DNA of 56,814 bases. Source: Subdoligranulum sp. (lineage in GTDB: Bacteria; Bacillota; Clostridia; Oscillospirales; Ruminococcaceae). The position numbers and the translations under genes are program-made. The stretch is taken from NCBI GenBank assembly GCA_004555405.1, contig SFIE01000008.1:1-56814 (forward strand). Direction: 5' to 3'. Of the stretch, positions 38,012-47,700 are shown in pieces. The notes beneath the pieces are model-generated. The model was not told the origin of the DNA. It searched no databases and saw only the letters and a list, made by a program, of their open reading frames with translations. Positions within the stretch are counted from its first letter, which is position 1; every line of letters starts with the position of its first letter.

Positions 38012-39352
38012 ATGTTCAAGAAACTGAAGCGCTCGGCTGAAGGCGCCAGCGTGCCCCATGAGAAAGCGACCGCAGGTATGGCTACTGTTGTAATGCCTGC
38101 TCCTGCAAAGGTCGTTCTTCCCATGTCGCAGCACATCGGTGCGCCTGCCGTACCCGTTGTTAAAAAGGGCGACACCGTTATGGTGGGCACCCTGATCGGT
38201 CAGGCTGGCGGTTTTGTCAGTGCCAACATTTACTCCAGCGTGTCTGGTACCGTGTCGGCAGTGGCTCCCGTGGCCATGGCAAACGGCTCGAGCTGCAATG
38301 CAATTACCATCGAATCCGACGGTCAGCAAACCGTCGACCCCGCCTGTGTACCTCCTGTTGTCACGGATAAAGACAGCTTCCTGAAGGCTGTGCAGAACTG
38401 TGGTCTGGTGGGTCTGGGCGGCGCAGGCTTCCCTGCACACGTGAAACTCAGCGCCAAGGGCATCGACTATCTGGTCATCAACGGCGCCGAGTGTGAGCCT
38501 TTCCTGACTCCGGATACCCGCGAGTTCCTGGAATGCAGCGACACCATCATCAGCGGCATTGAAGCTGTGATGAAGTACTGCGAAATTCCCAACTGCGTGA
38601 TCGGCATCGAGCGCAACAAGCCCGAGTGCATCGATCTGATGAGCGGCCTTGTGGCCGGCATGAAGGGCGTAAGCGTAAAGCCGCTGCCCATGCGCTATCC
38701 TCAGGGCGCTGAGAAAACCCTGATCGAAAGCTGCACCGGCCGCGAAGTGCCCAAGGTGGGCCCCACCGGCAAGCCCGGCCTGCCCGCCGATGCAGGCTGC
38801 ATCGTGATGAACGTTACCAGCGTCTCTACGCTGGGCAAGTTCCTGAAAACCGGTGTGCCTCTGGTAACCAAGCGCCTCACGGTAGACGGCGATGCTGCTG
38901 CCAAGCCCATGAACGTGGAAGTGCCCATCGGCACCCTGTTCACCGACATCATTGAATTCTGCGGCGGCATCAAAGAGGGCAAAACCCTGGGCAAGGCCAT
39001 TTCCGGCGGCCCCATGATGGGTCTTGCCATGTTCGGCACGGACTTCCCTGTGCTGAAGCAGAACAACGGCCTGATCCTCTTGAGCCGTGAAGCTGCCAAC
39101 CTGCCCGAGCCCAGCGCCTGCATTCGCTGCGGCCGCTGCATCAACGGCTGCCCCATGGGTCTGGAGCCTGTCAACATTGCCAATGCCTACACCGCCAAGA
39201 ATATGGACGAACTGGGCAAGCTGAATGTTGATTTGTGCGTTGCCTGCGGCAGCTGCAGCTTCGTGTGCCCCGCAAAGCGCCCCGTCACCCAGACTATGCG
39301 CCTTGCCAAGGATGCATACATGGGCTATCTCAGATCTCAGGGAGGTAAATAA
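38012..39352 (+). CDS. rnfC: Rnf complex subunit RnfC
   Basis: A 446-residue peripheral subunit of the Na+- or H+-pumping ferredoxin:NAD+ oxidoreductase; it binds NADH and FMN. GLGGAGFPAHVK (nucleotide site) and GAECEPFLT are diagnostic. Two 4Fe-4S motifs, CIRCGRCINGCPMG and CVACGSCSFVCP, lie near the C-terminus. An N-terminal biotinyl-lipoyl-like region (AGMATVVMPAPAKVVLPMSQ) is typical. Start at ATG 38012 (MFKKLKR) fits the family; an ATG at 37994 is in frame. First gene of the operon rnfCDGEAB. Confidence 0.95.
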   Translation: MFKKLKRSAEGASVPHEKATAGMATVVMPAPAKVVLPMSQHIGAPAVPVVKKGDTVMVGTLIGQAGGFVSANIYSSVSGTVSAVAPVAMANGSSCNAITIESDGQQTVDPACVPPVVTDKDSFLKAVQNCGLVGLGGAGFPAHVKLSAKGIDYLVINGAECEPFLTPDTREFLECSDTIISGIEAVMKYCEIPNCVIGIERNKPECIDLMSGLVAGMKGVSVKPLPMRYPQGAEKTLIESCTGREVPKVGPTGKPGLPADAGCIVMNVTSVSTLGKFLKTGVPLVTKRLTVDGDAAAKPMNVEVPIGTLFTDIIEFCGGIKEGKTLGKAISGGPMMGLAMFGTDFPVLKQNNGLILLSREAANLPEPSACIRCGRCINGCPMGLEPVNIANAYTAKNMDELGKLNVDLCVACGSCSFVCPAKRPVTQTMRLAKDAYMGYLRSQGGK

Positions 39353-39354
39353 AA

Positions 39355-40305
39355 ATGGATGAGCGTTTGATCGTTACGGCCTCCCCGCATATCACCGCTG
39401 CTGCCACCACCCGCAAAATGATGGGTACCGTGGTGCTGGCTTTGATGCCCTGCGTGCTGGCCTCTGCAATTATTTTCGGTATGCGTGCTCTGGTGCTGGA
39501 AATCGTCACCACCGCCGCCTGCGTACTGTTTGAGTACCTGTACACCCGCTTGATGAAAAAGCCTAACCCCGTGGGCGATCTGTCCGCTGTGGTCACCGGC
39601 CTGATCCTGGCACTTAACTTCCCGGTAAGCCTGCCTTTGTGGATCGGCGTTGTGGGCGCTTTTGTGGCAATCGTGATCACCAAGCAGCTGTTTGGCGGCT
39701 TGGGCATGAACTTTGCCAACCCCGCTCTGGTGGGCCGTATTGTGCTGTTCACCGGCTTTGCTGCCCGTATGACCTCTTGGGTTTACCCCGATTCCGCTGT
39801 GGGCCAGCTGAGCAGCGCCACCCCCCTGCAGGTGTCTGATCTGAGCCAGGTCGATCTGATCGATCTGTTCATGGGCAACCATGGCGGTGTGCTGGGCGAA
39901 ACCTGCGTTCTGGCCTGCCTGATCGGCTTTGTGATTCTGGTGGCCACCAAGGTGATCAGCCCTGCCATTCCCGTGGCCTATGTGGGCACTGTGTTTGTAT
40001 GCTTCCTGCTCACCGGCAACGGCCTGCATTTTGCCCTGGCCGAGATCATGGCCGGCGGCCTGATGTTCGGTGCTGTGTTTATGGCAACCGATTATGTAAC
40101 CAGCCCCTTCACCCTGAAGGGCAAGATCGTGTACGGTGTGTTTATCGGCATCGTCACCTTCGCCATTCGTTACTTCGGCAGCATGGCTGAGGGCGTTTCC
40201 TACTCCATCCTGCTGGGCAACCTGGTTACTCCTTACATCAACGACCTGACCCACCAGACTCCTCTGGGCTATGTGAAGCCTGCGAAGAAAGCAAAGGAGG
40301 GCTGA
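39355..40305 (+). CDS. rnfD: Rnf complex subunit RnfD
   Basis: A 316-residue membrane subunit with about eight to ten helices (e.g. MGTVVLALMPCVLASAIIFG and FVILVATKVISPAIPVAYVG). LSSATPLQV near residue 155 provides the threonine that carries covalent FMN in RnfD/NqrB proteins. GGLGMNFANPALVGR is a conserved loop. The gene begins 2 bp after rnfC with GGGAGG before the ATG. Confidence 0.95.
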   Translation: MDERLIVTASPHITAAATTRKMMGTVVLALMPCVLASAIIFGMRALVLEIVTTAACVLFEYLYTRLMKKPNPVGDLSAVVTGLILALNFPVSLPLWIGVVGAFVAIVITKQLFGGLGMNFANPALVGRIVLFTGFAARMTSWVYPDSAVGQLSSATPLQVSDLSQVDLIDLFMGNHGGVLGETCVLACLIGFVILVATKVISPAIPVAYVGTVFVCFLLTGNGLHFALAEIMAGGLMFGAVFMATDYVTSPFTLKGKIVYGVFIGIVTFAIRYFGSMAEGVSYSILLGNLVTPYINDLTHQTPLGYVKPAKKAKEG

Positions 40306-40312
40306 TCGACTT

Positions 40313-40873
40313 ATGGAAAACAAGAACAACAATTTTGAAACCATGATCAAGCCCGTGATCGTGCTTACCGTGATCGCCTTGATCTGCTCGGCTCTGCTGG
40401 CTGTGACCAACAATGTGACCGCACCCATCATTGCGGAAAACGAGCGCATCACCACCCTGAACGCCTATGCACAGGTGCTGCAGGGCGTGGATGATCCCAA
40501 CACTCTGGAAGAGATCGACGGCATTACCACCGCAAATGTGGCTGCTGCGGTTAAGACCGAGGACGGCCAGATCGCTGTAAAGAGCACTGCCTCCGGCTAT
40601 GACGGCGGCGTGATCACCACCATTCTGGGCTTTGATGCCGACGGCAACATTCAGGGCATTTATTCCGACTGCTCCACCCAGACCGCCGGTATGGGCAGCA
40701 AGTGCGACGACGAAAGCTTTACCAGCCAGTTTGTGGGCCTGAGCGCTGCAAACGAGCTGACCCTGAATCAGGATGTGCAGCAGGTTTCCGGCTGTACCGT
40801 TTCCTCCAAGGCTTTCGTGGCGGCTGTAAATGCAGCCATTGACTGCTTCAATGAAGTAAAGGGGGCTGCATAA
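40313..40873 (+). CDS. rnfG: Rnf complex subunit RnfG
   Basis: A 186-residue protein with one N-terminal membrane helix (VIVLTVIALICSALLAVTNN) and an extracytoplasmic FMN-binding domain. The covalent flavin site is near the C-terminus in VSGCTVSSKAF, where the Thr takes FMN phosphate; family members usually have Ala where Cys stands. TAGMGSKCDDESF is also conserved. Relays electrons between RnfD and RnfE/A. Confidence 0.93.
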   Translation: MENKNNNFETMIKPVIVLTVIALICSALLAVTNNVTAPIIAENERITTLNAYAQVLQGVDDPNTLEEIDGITTANVAAAVKTEDGQIAVKSTASGYDGGVITTILGFDADGNIQGIYSDCSTQTAGMGSKCDDESFTSQFVGLSAANELTLNQDVQQVSGCTVSSKAFVAAVNAAIDCFNEVKGAA

Positions 40874-40874
40874 C

Positions 40875-41531
40875 ATGGCTGAGAACAAAAGCAAACTGAG
40901 CATTGTTACCAACGGCATTATCAAGGAGAACCCCGTTCTTCGTCTGGTGCTGGGCACCTGCCCCACACTGGCCGTTACCACTGCCGTTTCTAACGCACTG
41001 GGCATGGGCGCTGCATTTACTGTGGTGCTGATCTGCTCCAACATCGTTATTTCCGCACTGCGCAAGGTGATCCCCGATAAGGTGCACCTGCCTTGCTACA
41101 TTGCCATTATCGCAACCTTCGTTACGCTGGTGCAGATGGTGGTGCAGGCATATTCTCCCAGCTTGTACACCGCTCTGGGCGTGTATCTGCCCCTGATCGT
41201 TGTAAACTGCATCGTGCTGGGCCGTGCCGAAATGTTTGCCTGCAAGAACACCGTGCTGGATTCCGCACTGGACGGCGTGGGCATGGGCATCGGCTTTACC
41301 CTGACCCTGACCGCTATGGCCAGCATCCGTGAGATCCTGTCCGCCGGTTCCTGGCTGGGCATCACCATCGTTCCCGAAAGCATCGACCGCTTCACCATCA
41401 TGGGTTCTGCCCCCGGCGGCTTCTTTACCTTCGGCTTCCTGATGGCTATGGTGATTTTGTACGAGAACCGCACCAACAACAAGATCAAGCGCAGCATCGG
41501 CTGTGCCGGCAATGCAGAAGAGGAGGCGTAA
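40875..41531 (+). CDS. rnfE: Rnf complex subunit RnfE
   Basis: A 218-residue integral membrane protein of six helices, homologous to RnfA. The early ENPVLRLVLGTCPTLAVTTA block and the NCIVLGRAEMFACKN segment are family hallmarks, with conserved Cys that coordinate a membrane-embedded iron-sulfur centre together with RnfA. One base separates it from rnfG. Confidence 0.94.
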   Translation: MAENKSKLSIVTNGIIKENPVLRLVLGTCPTLAVTTAVSNALGMGAAFTVVLICSNIVISALRKVIPDKVHLPCYIAIIATFVTLVQMVVQAYSPSLYTALGVYLPLIVVNCIVLGRAEMFACKNTVLDSALDGVGMGIGFTLTLTAMASIREILSAGSWLGITIVPESIDRFTIMGSAPGGFFTFGFLMAMVILYENRTNNKIKRSIGCAGNAEEEA

Positions 41532-41534
41532 TTT

Positions 41535-42134
41535 ATGGCAAATTTGTTCTTTATCTTCTTCAGCATGATTCTGGTCAACAACTATGTGCTGGTGAAGTTC
41601 CTGGGCATCTGCCCCTTCCTGGGCGTTTCCAAAAAGCTGGATTCCGCATTTGGTATGTCGTGCGCCGTTATCTTTGTTATGGTGCTGGCAACGGCTGTAA
41701 CCTGGCCTTTGGAAACTTATATTCTGGACCCCAACGGCCTGCATTATCTGCAGACCATCGTGTTTATTCTGGTCATCGCTGTGCTGGTGCAGTTTATTGA
41801 GATCTTCCTGCACAAGTACATGGTGGCTTTGTACAACTCCCTGGGCGTGTATCTGCCCCTGATCACCACCAACTGCTGCGTGCTGGGCGTGTGCATTCTG
41901 AACTTCACCAATGGTTACAACTACCTGGAAGCTCTGTTCTGCGCTGCAGGCTCCGGCTTCGGCTTTATGGCTGCCATGGTTATGTTCAGCGGTGTGCGTA
42001 AGCGCGTGGATGCTGCCAATCCTCCCGAATGCTTCAAGGGCCTGCCCATCACTCTGGTGGCGGCTTCCATCACCAGCCTGTCCTTCATGGGCTTTGGCGG
42101 TATCATGAACAGCATCTTCGGGATCGCTGCCTAA
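41535..42134 (+). CDS. rnfA: Rnf complex subunit RnfA
   Basis: A 199-residue six-helix membrane protein. Conserved ILVNNYVLVKFLGICPFLGV at the start and LITTNCCVLGVCI in the middle supply cysteines facing those of RnfE. Forms the electron and ion path in the membrane. Tight spacing with rnfE and rnfB. Confidence 0.95.
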   Translation: MANLFFIFFSMILVNNYVLVKFLGICPFLGVSKKLDSAFGMSCAVIFVMVLATAVTWPLETYILDPNGLHYLQTIVFILVIAVLVQFIEIFLHKYMVALYNSLGVYLPLITTNCCVLGVCILNFTNGYNYLEALFCAAGSGFGFMAAMVMFSGVRKRVDAANPPECFKGLPITLVAASITSLSFMGFGGIMNSIFGIAA

Positions 42135-42146
42135 GGAGGAAACAGA

Positions 42147-42992
42147 ATGAATACGATCGTATTGGCAATTATCATCGTAACCATTGTGGGCCTCCTGGGC
42201 GCCGCCATTCTGGTGGCTGCAGCCAAGTTCATGGCTGTGTATGAAGACCCGCGTGTGGGTGAGATCACTGCCGTTCTGGCAGGTGCAAACTGCGGCGGCT
42301 GCGGCTACGCTGGCTGCGCTGACTACGCAAAGGCTGTGGTAGAGGGCAAGGCCCCCTGCGACAAGTGCGCCCCCGGCGGCGCTGCCTGCTCGGCTGCCGT
42401 GGCCAAGATCATGGGCGTGGGCGCTTCTACGGGCGTGCCCAAGCGCGCTATGGTGGCCTGCAGCGGCTCCAACGATAAGTGCAAGCAGAAGTTCGACTAT
42501 CAGGGCATTGAAACCTGCGCTGCTGCAGCAATGGTTTCCGGCGGCCCCAGCGCCTGCGCTTTCGGCTGCATTGGCAAGGGCGATTGCGTAGCTTCCTGCA
42601 AGTTCGATGCCATCCATGTGGTGAACGGCGTGGCTGTGGTTGACCGTGAAAAGTGCACTGGCTGCTCTGCCTGCACCGTGGCCTGCCCCAAGCACATCAT
42701 CTTCATGAAGCCCCTGGAAGCAAAGCCCGTTGTGGAATGCTCCAACAAGGAAAAGGGCCCCGTGGTGATGAAGGAATGCACCGCCGGCTGCATTGGCTGT
42801 ATGCTGTGCCAGAAGAACTGCCCCGAAGGTGCCATCACCGTGACCGACTTTGTCGCCAGCATTGACTACGACAAGTGCACCGGCTGCGGCATCTGCACCG
42901 AAAAGTGCCCCAAGAAGGTGATCTACTTTGTGGACGGCAAGCCCAAAACTGCCCCCAACGAAGCAGCTCCTGCCGAAGAAAAGGCCAACTAA
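42147..42992 (+). CDS. rnfB: Rnf complex subunit RnfB
   Basis: A 281-residue ferredoxin-accepting subunit. An N-terminal membrane helix is followed by a CGGCGYAGCADYA cluster motif and CDKCAPGG, then three 4Fe-4S ferredoxin motifs: CTGCSACTVACP, CIGCMLCQKNCP and CTGCGICTEKCP. It takes electrons from reduced ferredoxin into the complex. Last gene of the operon; strong terminator 36 bp after the stop. Confidence 0.95.
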   Translation: MNTIVLAIIIVTIVGLLGAAILVAAAKFMAVYEDPRVGEITAVLAGANCGGCGYAGCADYAKAVVEGKAPCDKCAPGGAACSAAVAKIMGVGASTGVPKRAMVACSGSNDKCKQKFDYQGIETCAAAAMVSGGPSACAFGCIGKGDCVASCKFDAIHVVNGVAVVDREKCTGCSACTVACPKHIIFMKPLEAKPVVECSNKEKGPVVMKECTAGCIGCMLCQKNCPEGAITVTDFVASIDYDKCTGCGICTEKCPKKVIYFVDGKPKTAPNEAAPAEEKAN

Positions 42993-43027
42993 ACCCGGCC
43001 TAAGGGCGCTTTGCCTGTAAAAAACAA

Positions 43028-43085
43028 AACTCCCCGCAGGGCATCGACTTTTCAAAAGCCGATGTTCCCTGCGGGGAGTTTTTTG
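43028..43085 (+). terminator. rnf operon terminator
   Basis: AACTCCCCGCAGGG/CCCTGCGGGGAGTT, perfect 14-bp stem, followed by TTTT on the plus strand. Confidence 0.85.
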
Positions 43086-43086
43086 C

Positions 43087-43484
43087 ATTTTGCCGGATTT
43101 TGGTGTTCATATTGGAAAATCGATGGGTAAGCCCTGCAAGAGCCGAATCCAAACAGCAAGAGCGCCGAAGGGCCAGCCGCCGCTATGCAAGATCACAGCC
43201 ATAGAGCATTGTGCTAAACGCAAATCGCCCGTGTCTGGGCTGCAAAGCAAACGGCAGGGGAAAAAATCATCACCCCTTACTCATAGCGGCTTATAGCGGG
43301 CCTCTGCAGGCCGCAGGCGCGGCGCACTCGGCATGGCTTTGCAGGCAAGGATACGCTAAGCCCAGCGCGCAGCCGGGGCCTGCCATAGCTGGGCGGCATT
43401 GGCCTGCTCTTGGTAGATATGGCAAGGGGCGTTTCGCACTGCATAAAACGAGCGGGGAACAGGCCGGTTTCCTGTAAGAAAAAA
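43087..43484. other. No gene recognised
   Basis: About 400 bases between the rnf and rny terminators. GC-rich with GGCC-N6-GGCC and other short inverted repeats around 43290-43390. ORFs on either strand lack ribosome binding sites. No tRNA, riboswitch or known structural RNA recognised. Confidence 0.3.
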
Positions 43485-43514
43485 GTCGGGCTCTGCGATA
43501 AAACAGAGCCCGAC
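43485..43514 (-). terminator. rny terminator
   Basis: GTCGGGCTCTG/CAGAGCCCGAC, perfect 11-bp stem, 8-nt loop, followed on the minus strand by TTTTTTC. Confidence 0.85.
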
Positions 43515-43538
43515 CCGGGAAACAGATTTGCGTTTTTC

Positions 43539-45086
43539 TTACTTTGCGTATTCCACAGCGCGGCTTTCGCGGATCACATTCACCTTGATCTGGCCGGGAT
43601 AATCCAGCTCTTCCTCGATCTTCTTGGCAATGCTGCGGCTCAGCAGGATCAGCTGATCGTCCGACACCTTGCCGGGCTCAACCATAATGCGAACCTCACG
43701 GCCAGCCTGCACGGCAAAGGCGCTTTCCACGCCCTCAAAGCTGCAGCTCAGCTCTTCCAGATTCTCCAGACGCTTGATGTAGCTTTCCATGTTTTCGCGG
43801 CGTGCGCCGGGGCGTGCAGCCGAAATGGCATCGGCAGCCATCACAATAAAGGCCAGGGGAGTCTTGGGCTCCACATCGTTGTGGTGTGCTTCCACTGCGT
43901 GAATAATAGCGGGATTCTCTTTATACTTGCGGCAAATGTCCACGCCGATCTGCACATGGCTGCCCTCGATCTCATGGTCAAGTGCCTTGCCGATATCGTG
44001 CAGCAGGCCGGCACGGCGGGCCTGGGTGACATTCAGGCCCATTTCACCGGCCATCAGGCCGCTGAGCAGCGAAACCTCAATGCTGTGCTGCAGCACATTC
44101 TGGCCAAAGCTGGTGCGGAATTTCAAGCGGCCCAGCAGCTTGACAAGGTCAGGATGCAGTCCATGAACGCCCAGATCCATCACAGCACGCTCGCCTTCGC
44201 GCTTCATCTGCAGCTCCAGCTCGCGGCGGCATTTATCCACGGTTTCCTCAATGCGGGCGGGGTGGATACGGCCATCGCTGATCAGCTTTTCCAGTGCCAT
44301 ACGGGCCACCTCGCGGCGGGTCTGGTCAAAGCTGGAAAGAGTGATGGCTTCGGGGGTATCGTCAATGATCAGGTCCACGCCGGTGGCGGTTTCCAAAGCG
44401 CGGATGTTGCGGCCCTCGCGGCCAATGATGCGGCCCTTCATTTCATCGCTGGGCAGGGGCACCACCGAAACGGTGCTTTCGCTGGAATGATCGGCAGCGC
44501 AGCGGGCAATGGCAAGGCTGATCATATCGCGTGCGATCATATCGCACTGATCCTTCATGTTGGCCTCATAGGCGGCCACACGCACAGCCTTTTCGTGCAC
44601 CAGCTCATCGTCCAGCCGGCTCAGCAGCAGAACCTTTGCATCCTCCTGGCTCAAACCGGCAATGGTTTCCAGCTTTTCGTTTTCACGGGCTTTCAGCTGT
44701 TCCAGCTCACCCAAACGGGCATCCACCAGCTCGGTGCGGTTTTTCAGGTCTTCTTCTTTCTTTTCCAGAGCCTCGGTTTTTTTGTCCAGCGAATTTTCCT
44801 TTTGAACCAAGCGGTTCTCCTGGCGGCTCACTTCGCTGCGGCGCTCTTTGATCTCTTTTTCGGCATCGGCCTTCAGCTTAAAGGCTTCGTCCTTTGCTTC
44901 AATAATAGCTTCCTTGCGTTTCTGCTCGGCAGTTTTGATCGCATCGTTTACCAAACGCATAGCCTCTTGTTCGGCGCTGCCAATTTTGGCTTCCGCGGTG
45001 TTTTTGCGGTGGGTATAGCCGCAAAAAAAGCCCCCTGCGGTGAAAACGATGCCGACCACCACTGCAACGATAATGGTAGTAGTCAT
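43539..45086 (-). CDS. rny: Ribonuclease Y
   Basis: A 515-residue endoribonuclease that starts bulk mRNA decay in Firmicutes. N-terminal membrane anchor (TIIVAVVVGIVFTAGGFFCG), a long coiled coil to about residue 200, a KH domain with GRIIGREGRNIRALE, and an HD domain with GLLHDIGKALDHE whose His-Asp pair binds the catalytic metals. Full length. Single leftward gene with its own promoter and terminator. Confidence 0.97.
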   Translation of the reverse strand: MTTTIIVAVVVGIVFTAGGFFCGYTHRKNTAEAKIGSAEQEAMRLVNDAIKTAEQKRKEAIIEAKDEAFKLKADAEKEIKERRSEVSRQENRLVQKENSLDKKTEALEKKEEDLKNRTELVDARLGELEQLKARENEKLETIAGLSQEDAKVLLLSRLDDELVHEKAVRVAAYEANMKDQCDMIARDMISLAIARCAADHSSESTVSVVPLPSDEMKGRIIGREGRNIRALETATGVDLIIDDTPEAITLSSFDQTRREVARMALEKLISDGRIHPARIEETVDKCRRELELQMKREGERAVMDLGVHGLHPDLVKLLGRLKFRTSFGQNVLQHSIEVSLLSGLMAGEMGLNVTQARRAGLLHDIGKALDHEIEGSHVQIGVDICRKYKENPAIIHAVEAHHNDVEPKTPLAFIVMAADAISAARPGARRENMESYIKRLENLEELSCSFEGVESAFAVQAGREVRIMVEPGKVSDDQLILLSRSIAKKIEEELDYPGQIKVNVIRESRAVEYAK

Positions 45087-45329
45087 TTGTTCAACTCCTC
45101 AAAAAATTATATAATTTCATTTGAGGCGCACCTGCAAAGAGCTGGTTAGAGTCTGATTCAATTTTATAAGAGCCGGAAAAGGGCATAAAAAACCCTGCGC
45201 CGCACAAATTACCGCACGGAGAGCTTTTTATAGAATATGATAAAGCTATTCAGGATCTATCTTATAAAAAAGAGCAAAATGCTCGAAATTCCAGTCAGTG
45301 CGATGCACCTGTTTCTGTACCTAAATAAT

Positions 45330-45358
45330 ATATTAAAGGTTGGGCGGCAGAATGTCAA
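45330..45358 (-). promoter_or_regulatory. rny promoter
   Basis: On the minus strand TTGACA (45358-45353), 17-bp spacer, TAATAT (45335-45330). Leader of about 240 nt to the ATG. Confidence 0.6.
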
Positions 45359-45391
45359 GAAATTGTTACAGAAAAGCAAAACTGCCGGGTG

Positions 45392-45419
45392 TTGACAAGG
45401 CTGAAAACGGGGGTATAAT
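45392..45419 (+). promoter_or_regulatory. thrS promoter
   Basis: TTGACA (45392-45397), 16-bp spacer, TATAAT (45414-45419). Transcript begins near 45426, at the start of the T-box leader. Confidence 0.75.
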
Positions 45420-45425
45420 AGAAAA

Positions 45426-45711
45426 TATAAAACAAATCATCCCGCAAAAGCGTCGATGCGGACAACGCCGTTTTCACCGCCGCTGCCATTTGCAGAGAGG
45501 GCTGCCGTTTCGTTTGGAAATGTGCTGCAAGCAGCCCGGCAGAGCCAAAAACGGATACCACCGCTGAGCGCGGGGGCGAACCCCCGCCGGGCCGGGCCCG
45601 TTACAGCCCCGATCGAGAGGCACAGCGTCTGGCTGTGCAATTCGGGTGGAACCGTGGAGCATTTACCGCTTCACCCCGTAGTTTTGTGATACGGGGTGAA
45701 GCGTTTTTTAT
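45426..45711 (+). promoter_or_regulatory. T-box riboswitch of thrS
   Basis: The leader contains the T-box sequence TTCGGGTGGAACCGTGGAGC (45641-45660), followed by an intrinsic terminator: CGCTTCACCCCGTA/TACGGGGTGAAGCG (45667-45703) and a T6ATTTTT tail. Uncharged tRNA-Thr would pair with the specifier and T-box and allow read-through into thrS. An early Stem I region with an ACC triplet near 45476 could hold the specifier, though I cannot prove which codon is used. Confidence 0.85.
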
Positions 45712-45746
45712 TTTTCGCAGCTTTTTAATCAGGAAAGGAAGCATTT

Positions 45747-47534
45747 ATGAAGATCGTTTATAAGGACGGCACCGTTGCCGAGTGCCCCAAAGACCAGGAA
45801 CTGCATGTATTGCGCCACACCGCTGCCCATATTATGGCACAGGCCGTGAAGCGCCTGTTCCCTCAGGCCGATTTTGGCTTTGGCCCCGCTACCGATAAGG
45901 GCTTTTACTATGATATCGATCTGGGCGACACCAAGCTGAGCGACGAAGATCTGGAAAACATCGAGAAAGAGATGCGCAAGATCTGCAAGGAAAACCTGCC
46001 CATCAAGCCCTTTATCCTGCCCCGTGCCGAGGCCGTAAAGCTCATGGAAGAGCGCGGCGAAAAGTATAAGGTAGAGCACATGGCAGACCTGGCAGACGAA
46101 ACCGAATTCAGCTTCTTCCAGCAGGGTGAATATATCGATATGTGCATCGGACCTCACCTCACCTACACCAAGGGCCTGAAGGCATTCAAGATCACCCAGC
46201 AGTCCGGCGCCTATTGGAAGAACGATGACAGCAATAAGATGCTCACCCGTATCAACGGTGTGGCTTTTGCCAGCAACGAGGAACTGGAAGAGTACGAAAA
46301 GCAGATGCAGGAAGCCCGTGAGCGTGACCATCGCAAGATCGGCAAGGAAATGCAGCTGTTCATGACCGATAACCTCATCGGCCGTGGCCTGCCCATGTTC
46401 CTGCCCAAGGGCTACACTGTATGGCAGGAGCTGGAAAACTACATCAAGGCCAAAGAGCGCAAGCTGGGCTATCTGCATGTTATGACCCCCTGTGTGGGTA
46501 CGGTGGATCTGTATAAGACCTCCGGCCACTGGGAGCATTATAAAGAAAATATGTTCCCTGCCATGGAAATGGAAGGCGAAAGCTTTGTGCTGCGCCCCAT
46601 GAACTGCCCCCACCACATGATGATCTACGCCAACCGCCCGCATAGCTATCGCCAGCTGCCCATCCGCATTGGTGAGATCGCACACGACTTCCGCTATGAG
46701 TCCTCCGGTACGCTGAAGGGCATCGAGCGCGGCCGTCACTTCTGCCAGAACGATGCGCACCTGTTTGTGACCCCCGACCAGATCGAGTCCGAAATTTCCA
46801 AGGTCGTTGATCTGATCTTTGATGTGTACAAGGATTTCAACATCACCAACTATCGCTGTGTGCTGTCGCTGCGCGATCCTGCCGATAAAAAGAAGTATCA
46901 TCAGGATGACGAAATGTGGAACAAGGCCGAGGATGCACTGCGCAAGGTGCTGGACGATCTGCACATTGATTACACCGAGGAGATCGGCGAGGCTGCCTTC
47001 TACGGCCCCAAGCTGGATGTGAATGTGCAGCCTGCCGTGGGCGCTGAGTACACGCTGTCCACCTGCCAGCTGGACTTCTGCCTGCCCGCTAAGTTCAAGC
47101 TCACCTATGTGGACTCTGACGGCAGCGACAAGACCCCCGTGGTGCTGCACCGCGCCATTTTGGGCTCGCTGGATCGCTTTATGGCTTATATCATTGAAGA
47201 GACCAAGGGCAAGTTCCCCACTTGGCTGGCTCCTGTGCAGGTCAAGGTTCTGCCGGTTTCTGAAAAAACGCTGGATTATGCCCGCGAAGTGGCTGCTCAG
47301 CTGGATGATGCCGGTATCCGCGTGGAAGTGGACGAGAGCAACGAAAAGATCGGCTATAAGATCCGCCAGGCCCGCCAGCTGGATCGTGCCCCCTATATGC
47401 TGATCCTGGGTGCCAAGGAAGCCGAGGCCGGCAACATTTCGGTGCGCAACCGTGCAGGCGACACCGTGGAAATGAGCGTGGAAGAGTTCAAGAACAAGGT
47501 TCTGAACGAAATTGCCACCCGCGCACACGACTGA
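45747..47534 (+). CDS. thrS: Threonine-tRNA ligase
   Basis: A 595-residue class II synthetase. HTAAHIMAQAVKRLFP starts the editing-related second domain. Motif 2 lies in DFRYESSGTLKGIERGRHFCQNDAH; FVLRPMNCPHHM and LHRAILGSLDRF (motif 3) are also present. It lacks about 50 residues of the N-terminal TGS domain, so it is a shorter form than the E. coli enzyme. AGGAAAGGA precedes the ATG. Controlled by the T-box. Confidence 0.96.
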   Translation: MKIVYKDGTVAECPKDQELHVLRHTAAHIMAQAVKRLFPQADFGFGPATDKGFYYDIDLGDTKLSDEDLENIEKEMRKICKENLPIKPFILPRAEAVKLMEERGEKYKVEHMADLADETEFSFFQQGEYIDMCIGPHLTYTKGLKAFKITQQSGAYWKNDDSNKMLTRINGVAFASNEELEEYEKQMQEARERDHRKIGKEMQLFMTDNLIGRGLPMFLPKGYTVWQELENYIKAKERKLGYLHVMTPCVGTVDLYKTSGHWEHYKENMFPAMEMEGESFVLRPMNCPHHMMIYANRPHSYRQLPIRIGEIAHDFRYESSGTLKGIERGRHFCQNDAHLFVTPDQIESEISKVVDLIFDVYKDFNITNYRCVLSLRDPADKKKYHQDDEMWNKAEDALRKVLDDLHIDYTEEIGEAAFYGPKLDVNVQPAVGAEYTLSTCQLDFCLPAKFKLTYVDSDGSDKTPVVLHRAILGSLDRFMAYIIEETKGKFPTWLAPVQVKVLPVSEKTLDYAREVAAQLDDAGIRVEVDESNEKIGYKIRQARQLDRAPYMLILGAKEAEAGNISVRNRAGDTVEMSVEEFKNKVLNEIATRAHD

Positions 47535-47555
47535 TCTGCCAAGCTATAAAAAATT

Positions 47556-47610
47556 CCCCGGCGGGGTTCATAGGCGCATGGTTCGCCTTTTGAGCCCCGC
47601 CGGGGTTTTT
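47556..47610 (+). terminator. thrS terminator
   Basis: CCCCGGCGGGG pairs with CCCCGCCGGGG across a 28-nt loop, then TTTTT. Confidence 0.7.
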
Positions 47611-47700
47611 GTATAAGTTTATGGAAGAGGGATGCAATTACGAAATTCCCATACAGCGCACCGCGGGTAAACCATCAGCGTCTGAGAAAAAGATTAGAAA

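Noticed and set aside
40848..43088. A 746-residue ORF antisense to rnfE-rnfA-rnfB
   Set aside because: It spans three well-defined rnf genes on the other strand and is a composition artefact of GC-biased third positions.
43410..45149. A 579-residue rightward ORF over rny
   Set aside because: It is a shadow of RNase Y, which has unmistakable KH and HD domains on the opposite strand.
45729..47528. A 599-residue ORF antisense to thrS
   Set aside because: Complement of threonyl-tRNA synthetase; no independent start signals or domain.
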